Positions 34,580 to 43,746 of a stretch of DNA of 64,000 nt are shown here, in pieces. Under the pieces are notes generated by a model. The model ran no database searches, was not told where the DNA came from, and was given only the letters and a program-made list of their open reading frames with translations. A program made the translations under genes and the position numbers. Positions within the stretch are counted from its first letter, which is position 1, and each line of letters starts with the position of its first letter. This DNA is from Yinghuangia soli. GTDB taxonomy: Bacteria > Actinomycetota > Actinomycetes > Streptomycetales > Streptomycetaceae. The stretch covers positions 64,366-128,365 of the forward strand of contig NZ_JAKFHA010000013.1 of the NCBI RefSeq assembly GCF_021502675.1, read 5' to 3'.

Positions 34580-35218
34580 ATGAAGGGCGAGCCGAGTTGC
34601 CCGCGCTGCGGTGGTCGGGTCCGTCCCCCAGGCCTCTTCGCCGAGACCTGGCAATGTGAGCTGCACGGATCCGTGCCGCCCCTGCAACCGGTGGTCCCGC
34701 CGAGCGTCGAGGCGCTCGATGTCGTGGTCCGCCGCTCCCGCGTGCCCGTCTGGCTGCCGTGGCCGCTCCCGGTCGGCTGGCTCTTCACCGGCGTCGCGCA
34801 CGCCGGCGACGACCGCTCCGGTCCGCGCGGCGTCGCGGTGGCCTGCACCGGGCCCGCGCCGCTCGGCGGCCCCGGTGAACTGGTCCTGGTCGCCGAGGAG
34901 CTCGGCGTCGGCCTGGGCGCCCGGTTCGCGGGCCTGCCGGGGCCCGACCCCGGGCAGGGCCTCGTCGACAAGAACCTCGCCCCCGCCAAGGTGATGGCCG
35001 CCGGCCGCCCGACCGCGCTGTGGTGCGTGCCCGGGACGCCGGACGACCGGGCGGCCTACGCCGGCGAGGCGATGGGCCTGTGGCTGTGGGCGATCCTGTG
35101 GCCGGGCAAGGCCGGGCACCTGGTGTACGACGACGTCGTGCTCACCGATCTGCGGGACGCCGGCGCCGAGTTGGACCTGCTGCCCTGCGGCGCGCTCTCC
35201 CCGCAACTGCTCACCTGA
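34580..35218 (+). CDS. Conserved hypothetical with N-terminal zinc ribbon (DUF6758-like)
   Basis: A 212-residue protein that opens with CPRCGG and a second Cys/His pair (WQCELHG) about 20 residues later, a small zinc ribbon. A domain of about 170 residues follows with WLPWPLPVGWLFTGVAHAGDD and an amphipathic stretch YAGEAMGLWLWAILWPGKAG, well conserved among Streptomyces in my memory but of unknown function. No signal peptide is present. It lies between the divergent NUDIX gene and the PHP phosphoesterase gene, 99 bp upstream of the latter. Confidence 0.8.
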   Translation: MKGEPSCPRCGGRVRPPGLFAETWQCELHGSVPPLQPVVPPSVEALDVVVRRSRVPVWLPWPLPVGWLFTGVAHAGDDRSGPRGVAVACTGPAPLGGPGELVLVAEELGVGLGARFAGLPGPDPGQGLVDKNLAPAKVMAAGRPTALWCVPGTPDDRAAYAGEAMGLWLWAILWPGKAGHLVYDDVVLTDLRDAGAELDLLPCGALSPQLLT

Positions 35219-35317
35219 CCCCGGCTGCGCGTCCGCCTGCCGGTCGCCCCGACACATCGCCCACCGCGCGAACTAGGGTTGATCGTCCCGACCGGCCCCG
35301 ACCCTCGCGAGGTCCGC

Positions 35318-36166
35318 GTGCGCATCGACCTGCACACCCACAGCACCGCGTCCGACGGCACGGACAGCCCCACCGCGCTCGTGCACGCCGCCCACGCCGC
35401 CGGGCTGGACGTCGTCGCGCTCACCGACCACGACACGACGGGCGGCTGGGACGAGGCGGCCGCGGCGCTGCCCGACGGGCTGACGCTGGTCCGCGGCGCG
35501 GAGATCAGCTGCATCGACGGCGACGGCATCAGCCTGCACATGCTGGGCTACCTCTTCGACCCGGACGAGCCGGAGTTCGCGCGGGCGCGCGAGCTGGTGC
35601 GTACCGACCGGGTGCGCCGGGCGCGCGCGATGGTCGAGCGCTGCATCGAGCTGGGCGCGCCGATCACCTGGGAGCGCGTCGTGGAGATCGCCGGGGCCGG
35701 CGCGGTCGGCCGCCCCCACGTGGCGACCGCACTGGTCGAGGCCGGCGTGGTGCCGGACGTGTCCGGCGCGTTCACCCCCGAATGGCTCAAGGACGGCGGC
35801 CGGGCCTTCGTCGGCAAGTACGAGATCTCCGCCGCGGACGCGGTCCGGATGATCCGCGCGGCCGGCGGCGTCGCGGTCTTCGCCCACCCGGGCGCCACCA
35901 AGCGCGGCCGCACGGTCTCCGACGCCACCATCGAGGAACTGGCCGAGGCCGGCCTCGGCGGCGTCGAGGTCGACCACGCCGACCACGACGACGCCATGCG
36001 CACCCACCTGCGCGGACTCGCCCGCGCGCTGGACCTGGTCACCACCGGCTCCAGCGACTACCACGGCACCCGCAAGACCATCGAGATCGGCCGCTACACC
36101 ACCGGCCCCGAGGCGTTCGAGGCCATCGCCGGCCAGGCCGCCGGAGTGCCGCTGCTGCGCTCCTGA
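35318..36166 (+). CDS. PHP-domain phosphoesterase
   Basis: A 282-residue polymerase-and-histidinol-phosphatase-type metal hydrolase. Motif 1 is DLHTHSTASDG, motif 2 LTDHDTTGGWDEA, then AEISC, FAHPGAT and the terminal SSDYHG. All trinuclear metal ligands appear present. Homologues include 3',5'-nucleoside bisphosphate phosphatases and cleave phosphoesters such as pAp. I chose the GTG at 35318, with GAGG just upstream, because it places motif 1 at the very N-terminus. A -10-like TAGGGT lies at 35274-35279. Confidence 0.9.
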   Translation: MRIDLHTHSTASDGTDSPTALVHAAHAAGLDVVALTDHDTTGGWDEAAAALPDGLTLVRGAEISCIDGDGISLHMLGYLFDPDEPEFARARELVRTDRVRRARAMVERCIELGAPITWERVVEIAGAGAVGRPHVATALVEAGVVPDVSGAFTPEWLKDGGRAFVGKYEISAADAVRMIRAAGGVAVFAHPGATKRGRTVSDATIEELAEAGLGGVEVDHADHDDAMRTHLRGLARALDLVTTGSSDYHGTRKTIEIGRYTTGPEAFEAIAGQAAGVPLLRS

Positions 36167-36320
36167 CCACCGCAAAGCCTCCGCCGCGCGGGCCGCGCAC
36201 CCTCCCCGATCCAGACCCGGCGCGTTCGCGTAGTGCGTCCCCCTGACTCGCACTGCGCAACGCCGTTACAGTGCGGAACGTATCCAGAGTTACGTCCGCA
36301 GTTACGGAGGGGAGCGGCAG

Positions 36321-37406
36321 ATGAGCCGACTGGTTCGCGGGGTCGTCGCCCGGGGCAAGGGCGCGCCGGTGAGCGTCGAGACGATCGTCGTCCCGGACCC
36401 GGGGCCGGGCGAGGCACGTGTGAAGGTGCAGGCGTGCGGTGTGTGCCACACCGATCTGCACTACCGGGAAGGCGGCATCAACGACGAGTTCCCGTTCCTG
36501 CTCGGCCACGAGGCCGCAGGCGTGGTGGAGTCGGTCGGCGAGGGCGTCAGCGGCCTCGCACCCGGCGACTACGTGGTCCTGGCGTGGCGGGCGCCGTGCG
36601 GCGAGTGCCGCTCGTGCCTGCGCGGCCGGCCCTGGTACTGCTTCGACTCGCGCAACGCCGTGCAGCCGATGACGCTCGAGGACGGCACGCCGCTCAGCCC
36701 TGCGCTCGGCATCGGCGCGTTCGCCGAGATGACGCTGGTCGCGGCCGGGCAGTGCGTCAAGATCGACCCGGCGGCGCGCCCCGAGGCGGCCGGCCTGATC
36801 GGCTGCGGCGTGATGGCCGGCTTCGGTGCCGCCGCGAACACCGGCAACGTGCAGCGCGGCGACTCGGTCGCGGTGATCGGCTGCGGCGGCGTCGGCAACG
36901 CCGCGATCGCCGCCGCGCACCTGGCCGGCGCCCGCAAGGTCATCGCGGTCGACATCGACGACCGCAAGCTGGAGTGGGCCAAGGGCTTCGGCGCCACCGA
37001 CACCGTCAACGCGGGCTCCACCGACCCGGTCGAGGCCATCAAGGCGCTGACCGAGGGCAACGGCGCGGACCTGGTCGTGGAGGCGGTCGGCCGCCCCGAG
37101 ACCTACGAACAGGCCTTCTACGCCCGCGACTTGGCCGGCACTGTGGTCCTGGTCGGGGTGCCCACCCCGGACCTGAAGATCGAGCTGCCGCTGATCGAGG
37201 TCTTCGGGCGCGGCGGTTCGCTCAAGTCGTCCTGGTACGGCGACTGCCTGCCCACCCGCGACTTCCCGATGCTCATCGACCTGTACCTGCGCGGCCGCCT
37301 GCCGCTGGACAAGTTCGTGTCGGAGACCATCAAGCTGGACGAGGTCGAGGCCGCGTTCACGAAGATGCACCACGGTGAGGTCCTCCGCTCGGTGGTCGTC
37401 CTGTGA
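36321..37406 (+). CDS. S-(hydroxymethyl)mycothiol dehydrogenase
   Basis: A 361-residue zinc-dependent medium-chain dehydrogenase that oxidises the formaldehyde-mycothiol adduct with NAD+. Catalytic zinc ligands are in [15 protein letters not shown] and GHEAAG. Structural zinc cysteines are in [15 protein letters not shown], and the Rossmann motif is [10 protein letters not shown]. The next gene is the metallo-beta-lactamase hydrolase that habitually accompanies this enzyme, which favours the mycothiol assignment over a generic alcohol dehydrogenase. The ATG at 36321 follows GGAGGGGAGC. Two direct AGTTACG repeats (36288 and 36300) lie just upstream. Confidence 0.93.
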   Translation: MSRLVRGVVARGKGAPVSVETIVVPDPGPGEARVKVQACGVCHTDLHYREGGINDEFPFLLGHEAAGVVESVGEGVSGLAPGDYVVLAWRAPCGECRSCLRGRPWYCFDSRNAVQPMTLEDGTPLSPALGIGAFAEMTLVAAGQCVKIDPAARPEAAGLIGCGVMAGFGAAANTGNVQRGDSVAVIGCGGVGNAAIAAAHLAGARKVIAVDIDDRKLEWAKGFGATDTVNAGSTDPVEAIKALTEGNGADLVVEAVGRPETYEQAFYARDLAGTVVLVGVPTPDLKIELPLIEVFGRGGSLKSSWYGDCLPTRDFPMLIDLYLRGRLPLDKFVSETIKLDEVEAAFTKMHHGEVLRSVVVL

Positions 37407-38026
37407 CGATCGAGCACCTCGTCACTTCCGGCGTCTTCTCGCTCGACGGCCAGGACTTCGACGTCGACAACAACGTCTGGCTGGTCGGCGACGCGCACGA
37501 GGTCGTGGTGGTGGACGCCGCGCACGACGCGGACGCCATCGCCGCGGCGGTCGGCGACCGCCGGCTCGCCGGGATCATCTGCACGCACGGGCACAACGAC
37601 CACATCAACGCGGCCGCGGCCCTCGCCGAGCGCTTCGGCGCGCCGGTGCACCTGCACCCGCAGGACCGCATGCTGTGGGACGCCGTCTACCCGGACCGCG
37701 CCCCCGACCACGACCTGGCCGACGGCCAGGTGGTGAAGGTCGCGGGCACGGAGCTGCGCGTGGTCCACACGCCGGGGCACGCGCCCGGCGCGGTGTGCCT
37801 GTACGCGCCGGAGCTCGGCACGCTGTTCTCCGGCGACACACTGTTCCGCGGCGGCCCGGGTGCGACCGGCCGGTCGTTCTCGTCGTTCCCGGTGATCCTC
37901 GACTCGCTGCGCGACCGGATCCTCACGCTGCCCGGCGACACCCGGGTGCTGACCGGGCACGGCGACGAGACGACGGTCGGCGCCGAGGCGAAGGACTACG
38001 ACGCCTGGGTGGCCCGCGGGCACTGA
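37403..38026 (+). CDS. Metallo-beta-lactamase-fold hydrolase, partner of mycothiol dehydrogenase
   Basis: A 207-residue glyoxalase-II-type hydrolase. The zinc motif reads [20 protein letters not shown], with further ligands in [24 protein letters not shown] and TGHGDET. Its GTG overlaps the dehydrogenase stop (GTGA). It most likely hydrolyses S-formylmycothiol, the product of the dehydrogenase, releasing formate and mycothiol. The substrate is inferred from pairing. A strong terminator follows at 38100-38141. Confidence 0.9.
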   Translation: MTIEHLVTSGVFSLDGQDFDVDNNVWLVGDAHEVVVVDAAHDADAIAAAVGDRRLAGIICTHGHNDHINAAAALAERFGAPVHLHPQDRMLWDAVYPDRAPDHDLADGQVVKVAGTELRVVHTPGHAPGAVCLYAPELGTLFSGDTLFRGGPGATGRSFSSFPVILDSLRDRILTLPGDTRVLTGHGDETTVGAEAKDYDAWVARGH

Positions 38027-38054
38027 GCCCGCCGCCGGCAAGCGCGCGGCTCGC

Positions 38055-38348
38055 TCACGAGCCGCCGGTCGCGTGCCGGGATCGTGCAGGCACGGCAAAC
38101 GCCGAAGGCGCCTCACCCGTTCGGGTGAGGCGCCTTCGGCGGTTTTGGAATAAGACGGCCGGCGGCACCGGAGGTGCCGCCGCGGCGGTCGCCGCGATCG
38201 GCCGGATGTACAGGGACTCGCCGCGGGCCGCGGCGTGCGCCACGGCTTCGTTGACCGCGTCGATGTCGAACGTCGCCGGCTTGGCGTGCGTCCCAGTGGT
38301 CTTGCTCGAATCGTCGGTGCGGGTGAGGTTCGTGATTCGGTAGCGCAT
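38055..38348 (-). CDS. Small protein with a TTA codon, 97 aa
   Basis: The ATG at 38348 has GAGGAGG seven bases upstream. The first 50 residues (MRYRITNLTRTDDSS, then ESLYIRPI) look like a compact folded domain. A Pro/Ala linker and an Arg-rich tail follow. Codon 66 (38151-38153 on the complement) is TTA, which in Streptomyces is read by the developmentally controlled bldA tRNA. The last third of the frame is encoded by the terminator hairpin at 38100-38141. The gene is divergent from the NYN gene. The function is unknown. Confidence 0.6.
   Translation of the reverse strand: MRYRITNLTRTDDSSKTTGTHAKPATFDIDAVNEAVAHAAARGESLYIRPIAATAAAAPPVPPAVLFQNRRRRLTRTGEAPSAFAVPARSRHATGGS
38100..38141. terminator. 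19-bp perfect hairpin, terminator of the mycothiol dehydrogenase operon
   Basis: Positions 38100-38118 pair perfectly with 38123-38141 around a GTTC loop, and GTTTTGG follows on the plus strand. It should end the operon coming from 37403. On the other strand it lies inside the coding frame of the small TTA-containing gene, which is unusual. Confidence 0.85.
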
Positions 38349-38670
38349 ACGCGCCTCCTCTTCTTCCTCGTCTGCGGAGCCGAGTCCGGGCCGGAAAACG
38401 GCCAATCGAACACGACATAGCGTACAAATGACCCGTCGATCGCGCGCGGCGAAACAGGCGAGCCACCCGTGGGCACACGGGAGCCGCGCTGCGCGAATCG
38501 GCGAGTGATCTGCACAACACCGGATCCGGCCGAAGCATTCCCGGAACCGAAAAGTCACCGGTTCGCGACCCGCCGCCGCGGTCCCGGCACGCGGTCCGCA
38601 GGCCCCCGCGCGGGTGGCGCGTGCGGCGTACGCCCCCCGATACGGCCGCGGCGTAGGACAATACGAATCA
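38349..38670. other. Divergent intergenic region
   Basis: No gene is supported in these 322 bp. On the minus strand TACGCT near 38415-38425 is a plausible -10 for the small TTA-containing gene. On the plus strand an AT-containing patch (38655-38670) precedes the NYN gene start. Confidence 0.4.
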
Positions 38671-39777
38671 ATGGACCCGATGGATCAGTCGGCGACGCCG
38701 TCCCGCCCCGCGCCCGGGAACGCGTCCGATCCGACCGCCGCAGCCGAGCCGCCGCCGCATGCCCCGGAGCGGGCCCCGGACCGCGCCGCGGACGCCGTCC
38801 CGGAGGCTGCCGGGGCACCGGCCGCGGACCCGGCGCCCGAGGCGGCGCGTACCGCCGTGCCGGTGCGCCTGGTCTCCGCGCCCCCGCACGCGGGCACGCA
38901 CGCGCTCTTCGTCGACGTCGGCTACGTCTATGCCGCGATCGGCCTGCTGGTCGCCGGGACCGCCGAGCGCCGGGCCTTCCGCGTCGATGCGGAGTTCCTC
39001 ATCAGCTCGCTGATCGACGAGGCCCGCGCGGTCTTCCCGGAAGGCCGCCTGCTGCGCGTCTACTGGTACGACGGGGCCCGCAACCGGGTGCCGACCTTCG
39101 AGCAGAAGCAGGTCGCCGAGCTGCCCGACGTCAAGGTCAGGCTCGGCAACCTCAACGCGCACAACCAGCAGAAGGGCGTCGACTCGCTGATCCGCAGCGA
39201 CCTCGAGTCCTTGGCCCGCAACCGCGCCATCGAGGACGCGGTCGTGGTGAGCGGCGACGAGGACCTCGTGCTGGCCGTCGAGGCCGCGCAGTCGTACGGC
39301 GTCCGCGTGCACCTGTGGGGCATCGAACCGGCGTACGGCATGAACCAGGCCGAGCCGCTCGTGTGGGAAGCCGACGTGACCCGCACGCTGCACCACGACT
39401 TCTGCGCGCCGTGCGTCTACCAGCCCGCCGGCACCGGCCCGTCGGCCGCAGCGGCGGCCTCGGCGAGCGCCGCGGCCTCGGCCGCCGCTGCGTCCGGTGC
39501 GCTGCCGACCGGCGGCACACCGCCGACGTTCGACCAGGTCTGGCGGCTGGGCGGCAAGATCGCCGAACGCTGGCTGGGCGCGCGCGGGCGCGAGGACATG
39601 GCCGGGCTGATGCCGGGGCCGCGCCTGCCGGAGAACGTCGACAAGGCCCTGCTCGTCGACGCCGAAGGCGAACTGCAGTTCTCGCTGCGCCCGCACGAGG
39701 ACCTGCGCCGCGCTTTGCGCAACGGTTTCTGGGACCGCCTGAACCAGGAGTTCGGCCCCCTGCACGGCGACAGCTGA
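38671..39777 (+). CDS. NYN-domain (PIN-like) protein
   Basis: A 368-residue protein. After an acidic, Pro/Ala-rich head of about 65 residues comes an NYN ribonuclease-like domain. Acidic sites are seen in ALFVDVGYVYAAIGLL, YWYDGARNR, the central KGVDSLIRSDLESLARN and VVVSGDEDLVLAVEAAQ. Such domains are metal-dependent nucleases acting on RNA, and the four acidic positions look conserved. A poly-Ala/Ser hinge (about 268-285) leads to a C-terminal helical domain ending FWDRLNQEFGPLHGD. The ATG at 38671 was preferred over an upstream start at 38614 that lacks a ribosome site. Confidence 0.82.
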   Translation: MDPMDQSATPSRPAPGNASDPTAAAEPPPHAPERAPDRAADAVPEAAGAPAADPAPEAARTAVPVRLVSAPPHAGTHALFVDVGYVYAAIGLLVAGTAERRAFRVDAEFLISSLIDEARAVFPEGRLLRVYWYDGARNRVPTFEQKQVAELPDVKVRLGNLNAHNQQKGVDSLIRSDLESLARNRAIEDAVVVSGDEDLVLAVEAAQSYGVRVHLWGIEPAYGMNQAEPLVWEADVTRTLHHDFCAPCVYQPAGTGPSAAAAASASAAASAAAASGALPTGGTPPTFDQVWRLGGKIAERWLGARGREDMAGLMPGPRLPENVDKALLVDAEGELQFSLRPHEDLRRALRNGFWDRLNQEFGPLHGDS

Positions 39778-39792
39778 GCCGTCCGTGCCCCG

Positions 39793-40680
39793 TCAGCCCC
39801 GCACGGCTGCCGCTGCGTCCCAGAAGTCGGCGAGCACCTTCGCGGTCGCCTCCGGGCGCTCCGCGTTGGGGGAGTGCGCGGCGCCGTCCACCACCGTGTG
39901 CGGGACGCCCAGCCGCGCTGCCGTCTCCGCCTGCCACGGCACCGGCCACGCGTAGTCGCGGGTCCCGGACACCACCGCCACGCGCAGCCCTTCGGCGACG
40001 CATCGGGCGAGTTCGTCCGTGCGGTCCGGTTCGGTGCGCAACTGCCGTGCCACCGCGGCCAGTCCGGCCGGGGCGTTGGCGAGCCAGCGGGCCTTCATGT
40101 ACGCCGCGATCCGCGGATCGGCAGGCGGCAGCACCCCCGCCTCCGCATCCATCTGCCGCATGGCGTCCCAGACTTGCTGCAGCGAAAAGGCGGCGAGCGC
40201 GTCCTCCAGCATGACCAGCCGCGGCGTCTCGGTCGCCCGGACCGCCGCCGGGCCGGTGCTCATCAGCGTCAGCGACGCCAGCCGCGCGGGCGCGTCCAAC
40301 GCCGCGGAACGCCCCACCAGGCCGCCGTACGAATGCCCCACCAGGTGCACCGGCTCCCCGCCGAGCAGCGCATCCTGCACCGCCCACAGGTCCGCGACCG
40401 CCTCGGCGCGCTCGTATGCCGCCGGGTCGGACGGCCCCGCCGTCTCGTACTGGCCGCGCTGGTCGAGCGCGACGGTCCGGTAGCCGCGGCGCGCCAGCGG
40501 GTCGAGCAGCGCGATGAAGTCCTCTTTGCCGCCGGTGAACCCCGGCACCAGCAGCGCGGTCCCCACCGTCGGCAGGCCGTCCGGCGGCGCGGCGTCGAGG
40601 TACGCGAACTCCCCGCGCGGCGTCGCACCCCGGCGTGCGCGCACGGTGCCGGGCAGATCGAGAAAGGGCGGCGTGCTCAC
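39793..40680 (-). CDS. Alpha/beta hydrolase
   Basis: A 295-residue hydrolase with VPGFTGGKEDF near the N-terminus, ALDQRGQYET, the nucleophile elbow VGHSYGGLVG, an Asp in VVSGTRDYAWPVPWQ and a C-terminal His in VDGAAHSPNAERPE. It belongs to the broad esterase/haloperoxidase-like class; the substrate is unknown. The GTG at 40680 has a TACCCT -10 box (40688-40693, minus strand) seven bases upstream and no ribosome site, so it is probably leaderless. It converges with the NYN gene. Confidence 0.9.
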   Translation of the reverse strand: MSTPPFLDLPGTVRARRGATPRGEFAYLDAAPPDGLPTVGTALLVPGFTGGKEDFIALLDPLARRGYRTVALDQRGQYETAGPSDPAAYERAEAVADLWAVQDALLGGEPVHLVGHSYGGLVGRSAALDAPARLASLTLMSTGPAAVRATETPRLVMLEDALAAFSLQQVWDAMRQMDAEAGVLPPADPRIAAYMKARWLANAPAGLAAVARQLRTEPDRTDELARCVAEGLRVAVVSGTRDYAWPVPWQAETAARLGVPHTVVDGAAHSPNAERPEATAKVLADFWDAAAAVRG

Positions 40681-40756
40681 CTACCCGAGGGTAACGGCCC
40701 ATCCGCGGTCCGCCGAGATCCCGCGCCCCCGCCGCCCGGCGGCAGACGCACCGCGG

Positions 40757-40790
40757 GCGCGTACCGGGACCTCTCGGTCCCCGTACGCGC
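40757..40790 (-). terminator. Hairpin terminator after DEAD-box helicase
   Basis: A 15-bp stem with one mismatch (40757-40771 with 40776-40790) and a TCTC loop begins 39 bp after the helicase stop on the minus strand. Confidence 0.65.
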
Positions 40791-40828
40791 CCGCGCGGTA
40801 CTTCAGTCGCTCTTCAGCGGCCCGTCGC

Positions 40829-42595
40829 TCAGTCCGTGCTCTCGGCGGCCGCACCGGCTGCCGCGTCGGGACGGCGGCGACGGCGGCGGCGGCGCGGCTT
40901 GTCGCCGTCCGCAGCGGCGTCGCCCGGCGCACCGGCCTCGCCCGCCGCAGCCGCGGCAGGCTCCACGGCCGCCTCGACGAACGTCGCAGCCGGAATCCCG
41001 GCCTTCGAGGCCGCGGACTTGCGGGACCGCGTGGTCTTCTTCGCCGTAGGCGCCTGCGCCTCGGCCGCAGCGGCCTCGACGACCGTCGGAGCGGCCTCGA
41101 CCGCGGCATCCGCAGCGCCCTCGACCGCGACACCGTCGCTCAGGCGGCGACGGCGGCGGCTGCCCGGGGCCCGGCGGCGGCTCGGCTCGGCGGCCTCGTC
41201 GCCCGCACCCGCCTCGGCACCCGCACCCGAGCCCGAACCGCCGCGCCCGCCGGAGCGGCCGCCCGGCCGGGTCGACCCCCCGGAGGACCGGCCGCCGCGG
41301 CCGCGGCCGCCCTTGCCGGTCTCGCCCAGGTCCTCGACCTCTTCGGCACCCAGACCCGCACGGGTCCGGTCGGCGCGCGGCAGCACGCCGGTGGCCGACT
41401 CGGGGATCTCCAGGTCGGTGTAGAAGTGCGCGGACGTCGAGTAGGTCTCCACCGGCTCCGGGAACGGCAGTTCCAGGGCCTTGTTGATGAGGCCCCAGCG
41501 CGGCATGTCCTCCCAGTCGACCAGGGTGACCGCGACGCCCGAGGCACCCGCGCGGCCGGTGCGGCCGATGCGGTGCAGGTACGTCTTCTCGTCCTCCGGG
41601 CACTGGTAGTTGACGACGTGCGTGACGCCGTCGACGTCGATGCCGCGCGCTGCGACGTCGGTCGCGACGAGCACGTCCACCTTGCCGTTGCGGAACGCGC
41701 GCAGCGCCTGCTCACGGGCGCCCTGGCCCAGGTCGCCGTGCACCGCCGCGGCCGCGAAACCGCGGTCGGTCAGGCCCTCGGCGAGGTCCGCGCAGGTGCG
41801 CTTGGTCCGGCAGAACACCATCACCAGGCCGCGGCCCTTGGCCTGCAGGATGCGCGAGAGCATCTCCTGCTTGTCCATGGCGTGCGCGCGGTAGACGTGC
41901 TGGCTGACCGAGGCAACCGTGGTGCCCTGGTCGTCCGGCGCGGACGCGCGGATGTGCGTCGGCTTGGTCATGTAGCGGCGGGCCAGCGTGATGATCTGCC
42001 CCGGCATGGTGGCCGAGAACAGCATCGTCTGGCGGACCGCGGGCAGCCGGTCGACGATCTTCTCGACGTCCGGCAGGAAGCCGAGGTCGAGCATCTCGTC
42101 GGCCTCGTCCAGGACCAGCATGCGGACCTGCGACAGGTCCAGGTGGCCCTGGCCCGCCAGGTCGAGCAGCCGGCCGGGGGTGCCGACGACGACCTCGACG
42201 CCCTTCTTGAGCGCCTCGACCTGCGGCTCGTACGCGCGGCCGCCGTACACGGACAGCACGCGCACCGAGCGGACCTTGCCGGCGCCGAGCAGGTCGTTGG
42301 TGACCTGGACGCACAGCTCGCGGGTGGGGACGACGACCAGCGCCTGCGGGCTCTTGCCGGGCAGCGCCGCGGCGCGGCCCGCCTCCACGTCGGCAGCGGT
42401 CACGACACGCTGCAGGACGGGGATGCCGAAACCGAGGGTCTTGCCGGTGCCGGTCTTCGCCTGGCCGATGACGTCGCTGCCGGCCAGGGCGACCGGGAGA
42501 GTCATCTCCTGGACGGGGAATGCTTCGGTGATGCCGAGGCTCTCGAGGGCCTCGGCAGTCTCGGAAAGTACGCCGAGTTCTCTGAATGTGGTCAG
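40829..42595 (-). CDS. DEAD-box ATP-dependent RNA helicase, CTG start
   Basis: A 588-residue helicase that unwinds RNA duplexes, probably in cold or ribosome metabolism. Motifs seen are the Q motif TTFRELGV...FPVQE, Walker A AKTGTGKT, VLDEADEMLD, LFSATMPG, and the C-terminal VATDVAARGIDVDGV and HRIGRTGRAG. After about residue 390 comes a basic tail, first Gly/Arg-rich (GGRGRGGRSSGG), then Ala/Lys-rich, then an Arg8 run, suited to RNA binding. The first ATG (42505) would remove the Q motif. The frame has no ATG, GTG or TTG before it, and CTG at 42595 aligns with the usual MTTFREL start. Confidence 0.9.
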   Translation of the reverse strand: MTTFRELGVLSETAEALESLGITEAFPVQEMTLPVALAGSDVIGQAKTGTGKTLGFGIPVLQRVVTAADVEAGRAAALPGKSPQALVVVPTRELCVQVTNDLLGAGKVRSVRVLSVYGGRAYEPQVEALKKGVEVVVGTPGRLLDLAGQGHLDLSQVRMLVLDEADEMLDLGFLPDVEKIVDRLPAVRQTMLFSATMPGQIITLARRYMTKPTHIRASAPDDQGTTVASVSQHVYRAHAMDKQEMLSRILQAKGRGLVMVFCRTKRTCADLAEGLTDRGFAAAAVHGDLGQGAREQALRAFRNGKVDVLVATDVAARGIDVDGVTHVVNYQCPEDEKTYLHRIGRTGRAGASGVAVTLVDWEDMPRWGLINKALELPFPEPVETYSTSAHFYTDLEIPESATGVLPRADRTRAGLGAEEVEDLGETGKGGRGRGGRSSGGSTRPGGRSGGRGGSGSGAGAEAGAGDEAAEPSRRRAPGSRRRRRLSDGVAVEGAADAAVEAAPTVVEAAAAEAQAPTAKKTTRSRKSAASKAGIPAATFVEAAVEPAAAAAGEAGAPGDAAADGDKPRRRRRRRRPDAAAGAAAESTD

Positions 42596-42897
42596 GGGTC
42601 CAGCCTCTTCTGTGTGTAGGGCCGCTGTTCTCTCTCCGAGGCGGGTCAGGACCGCGTTGCCGTAAACAGGCTTCCGAGCTGGACCTCAATGTCCGCATTT
42701 GAGCCTGTGGCACGACACGGGACCTCGGCCTCGGGCAGCAGCCCGAGCGGGGCGGTCGGAGCCGATCGTCCTCCGACCGGGCATCCGCGTTCCCTACCAC
42801 TGTACCCGCCGGGCTGCTCGAAATGGTGTGAAGAGTGATAGGGGCAACGCGCGCATCGGCTATAGCGGCGGCCCGCGGGCTGGCTACGCTCGGTGCC
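42596..42897. other. Divergent region with long leader of the helicase gene
   Basis: No gene is supported in these 302 bp between the helicase and the ferritin-like gene. It must hold the helicase promoter and a leader that may be long, as is common for cold-inducible DEAD-box genes. Its right end carries the ferritin gene's leaderless promoter. Confidence 0.4.
42885..42890 (+). promoter_or_regulatory. Leaderless -10 box of ferritin-like gene
   Basis: TACGCT lies seven bases before the ATG at 42898 with no ribosome site between them. Confidence 0.6.
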
Positions 42898-43602
42898 ATG
42901 ACTGAAGGAACGCAGCCCGAGACCGCCGTCGGAAATGACGCGGGGCCGGCCGCCAGGGCCGCCGTGTTGGAGCTGCTGGGGGTGCTCGCATACGGCGAGA
43001 TCACTGCCTTCGAGCGGCTGGCCGAGGATGCCAAGATGGCGCCGTCGGTCGACGACAAGGCCGCGCTCGCCAAGATGGCGGTCGCGGAGTTCCACCACTT
43101 CGAGCGGCTGCGCGAGCACATCGCCGGGCTGGGCGCCGACCCGGCCGAGGTGATGGCCCCCTTCGTGAAGCCGCTGGACTCGTTCCACCGCCACACCGCG
43201 CCGTCGGACTGGCTCGAAGGCCTGGTCAAGGCGTACGTCGGCGACGGCATCGCGGCGGACTTCTACCGCGAGGTGGCCGTGCACCTCGACGCGGACAGCC
43301 GGGCGCTGGTCGAGGACGTGCTGCGGGACACCGGGCACGCCGACTTCGTCGTCGAGACGGTCCGCGCCGCGATCGAGCGCGACCCGCGGGTGGCCGGCCG
43401 CCTCGCACTGTGGGGCCGCCGGCTGATGGGCGAGGCGCTCAGCCAGGCGCAGCGCGTCGCCGCCGAACGCGACGCCCTCTCCGCACTCCTGGTCGGCGGC
43501 CTGGCGGTGCCCGGCTTCGACCTGGCCGCGATCGGCCGCATGTTCACCCGCATCACCGAGGCCCATACGGAGCGCATGGCCGCCCTGGGCCTGGCGTCCT
43601 GA
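42898..43602 (+). CDS. Ferritin-like fold protein
   Basis: A 234-residue helical protein with ferritin-type metal residues: EITAFERLAED in helix A and EFHHFERLREH in helix B form the classic Glu...ExxH pattern, and later Glu/His residues lie in DFYREVAVHLD. This fits the ferritin-like superfamily related to MiaE-type tRNA hydroxylases. In Streptomyces it is a conserved neighbour of the DEAD helicase, DUF3107 and TetR genes as I recall, which hints at RNA modification. It is read from a leaderless promoter and converges with DUF3107 through a shared terminator. Confidence 0.82.
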   Translation: MTEGTQPETAVGNDAGPAARAAVLELLGVLAYGEITAFERLAEDAKMAPSVDDKAALAKMAVAEFHHFERLREHIAGLGADPAEVMAPFVKPLDSFHRHTAPSDWLEGLVKAYVGDGIAADFYREVAVHLDADSRALVEDVLRDTGHADFVVETVRAAIERDPRVAGRLALWGRRLMGEALSQAQRVAAERDALSALLVGGLAVPGFDLAAIGRMFTRITEAHTERMAALGLAS

Positions 43603-43663
43603 CGCCCGGCGGCAGAGAAGCGGCAGAGAAGGGGACGTCCGGCCCGGCCGGAGGTCCCGGAAG

Positions 43664-43710
43664 ACGCCCGAGGGGCGCGACCGCAGTTTGCGGGCGCGCC
43701 CCTCGGGCGT
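43664..43710. terminator. Bidirectional 16-bp hairpin terminator
   Basis: Positions 43664-43679 pair perfectly with 43695-43710. The loop itself contains a nested CCGCA-GTT-TGCGG hairpin. It lies between the convergent ferritin-like gene and the DUF3107 gene and can serve both. Confidence 0.85.
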
Positions 43711-43746
43711 TGCAGTCTCCGCGGGACGCCGCGGACTGCGGAGAAC

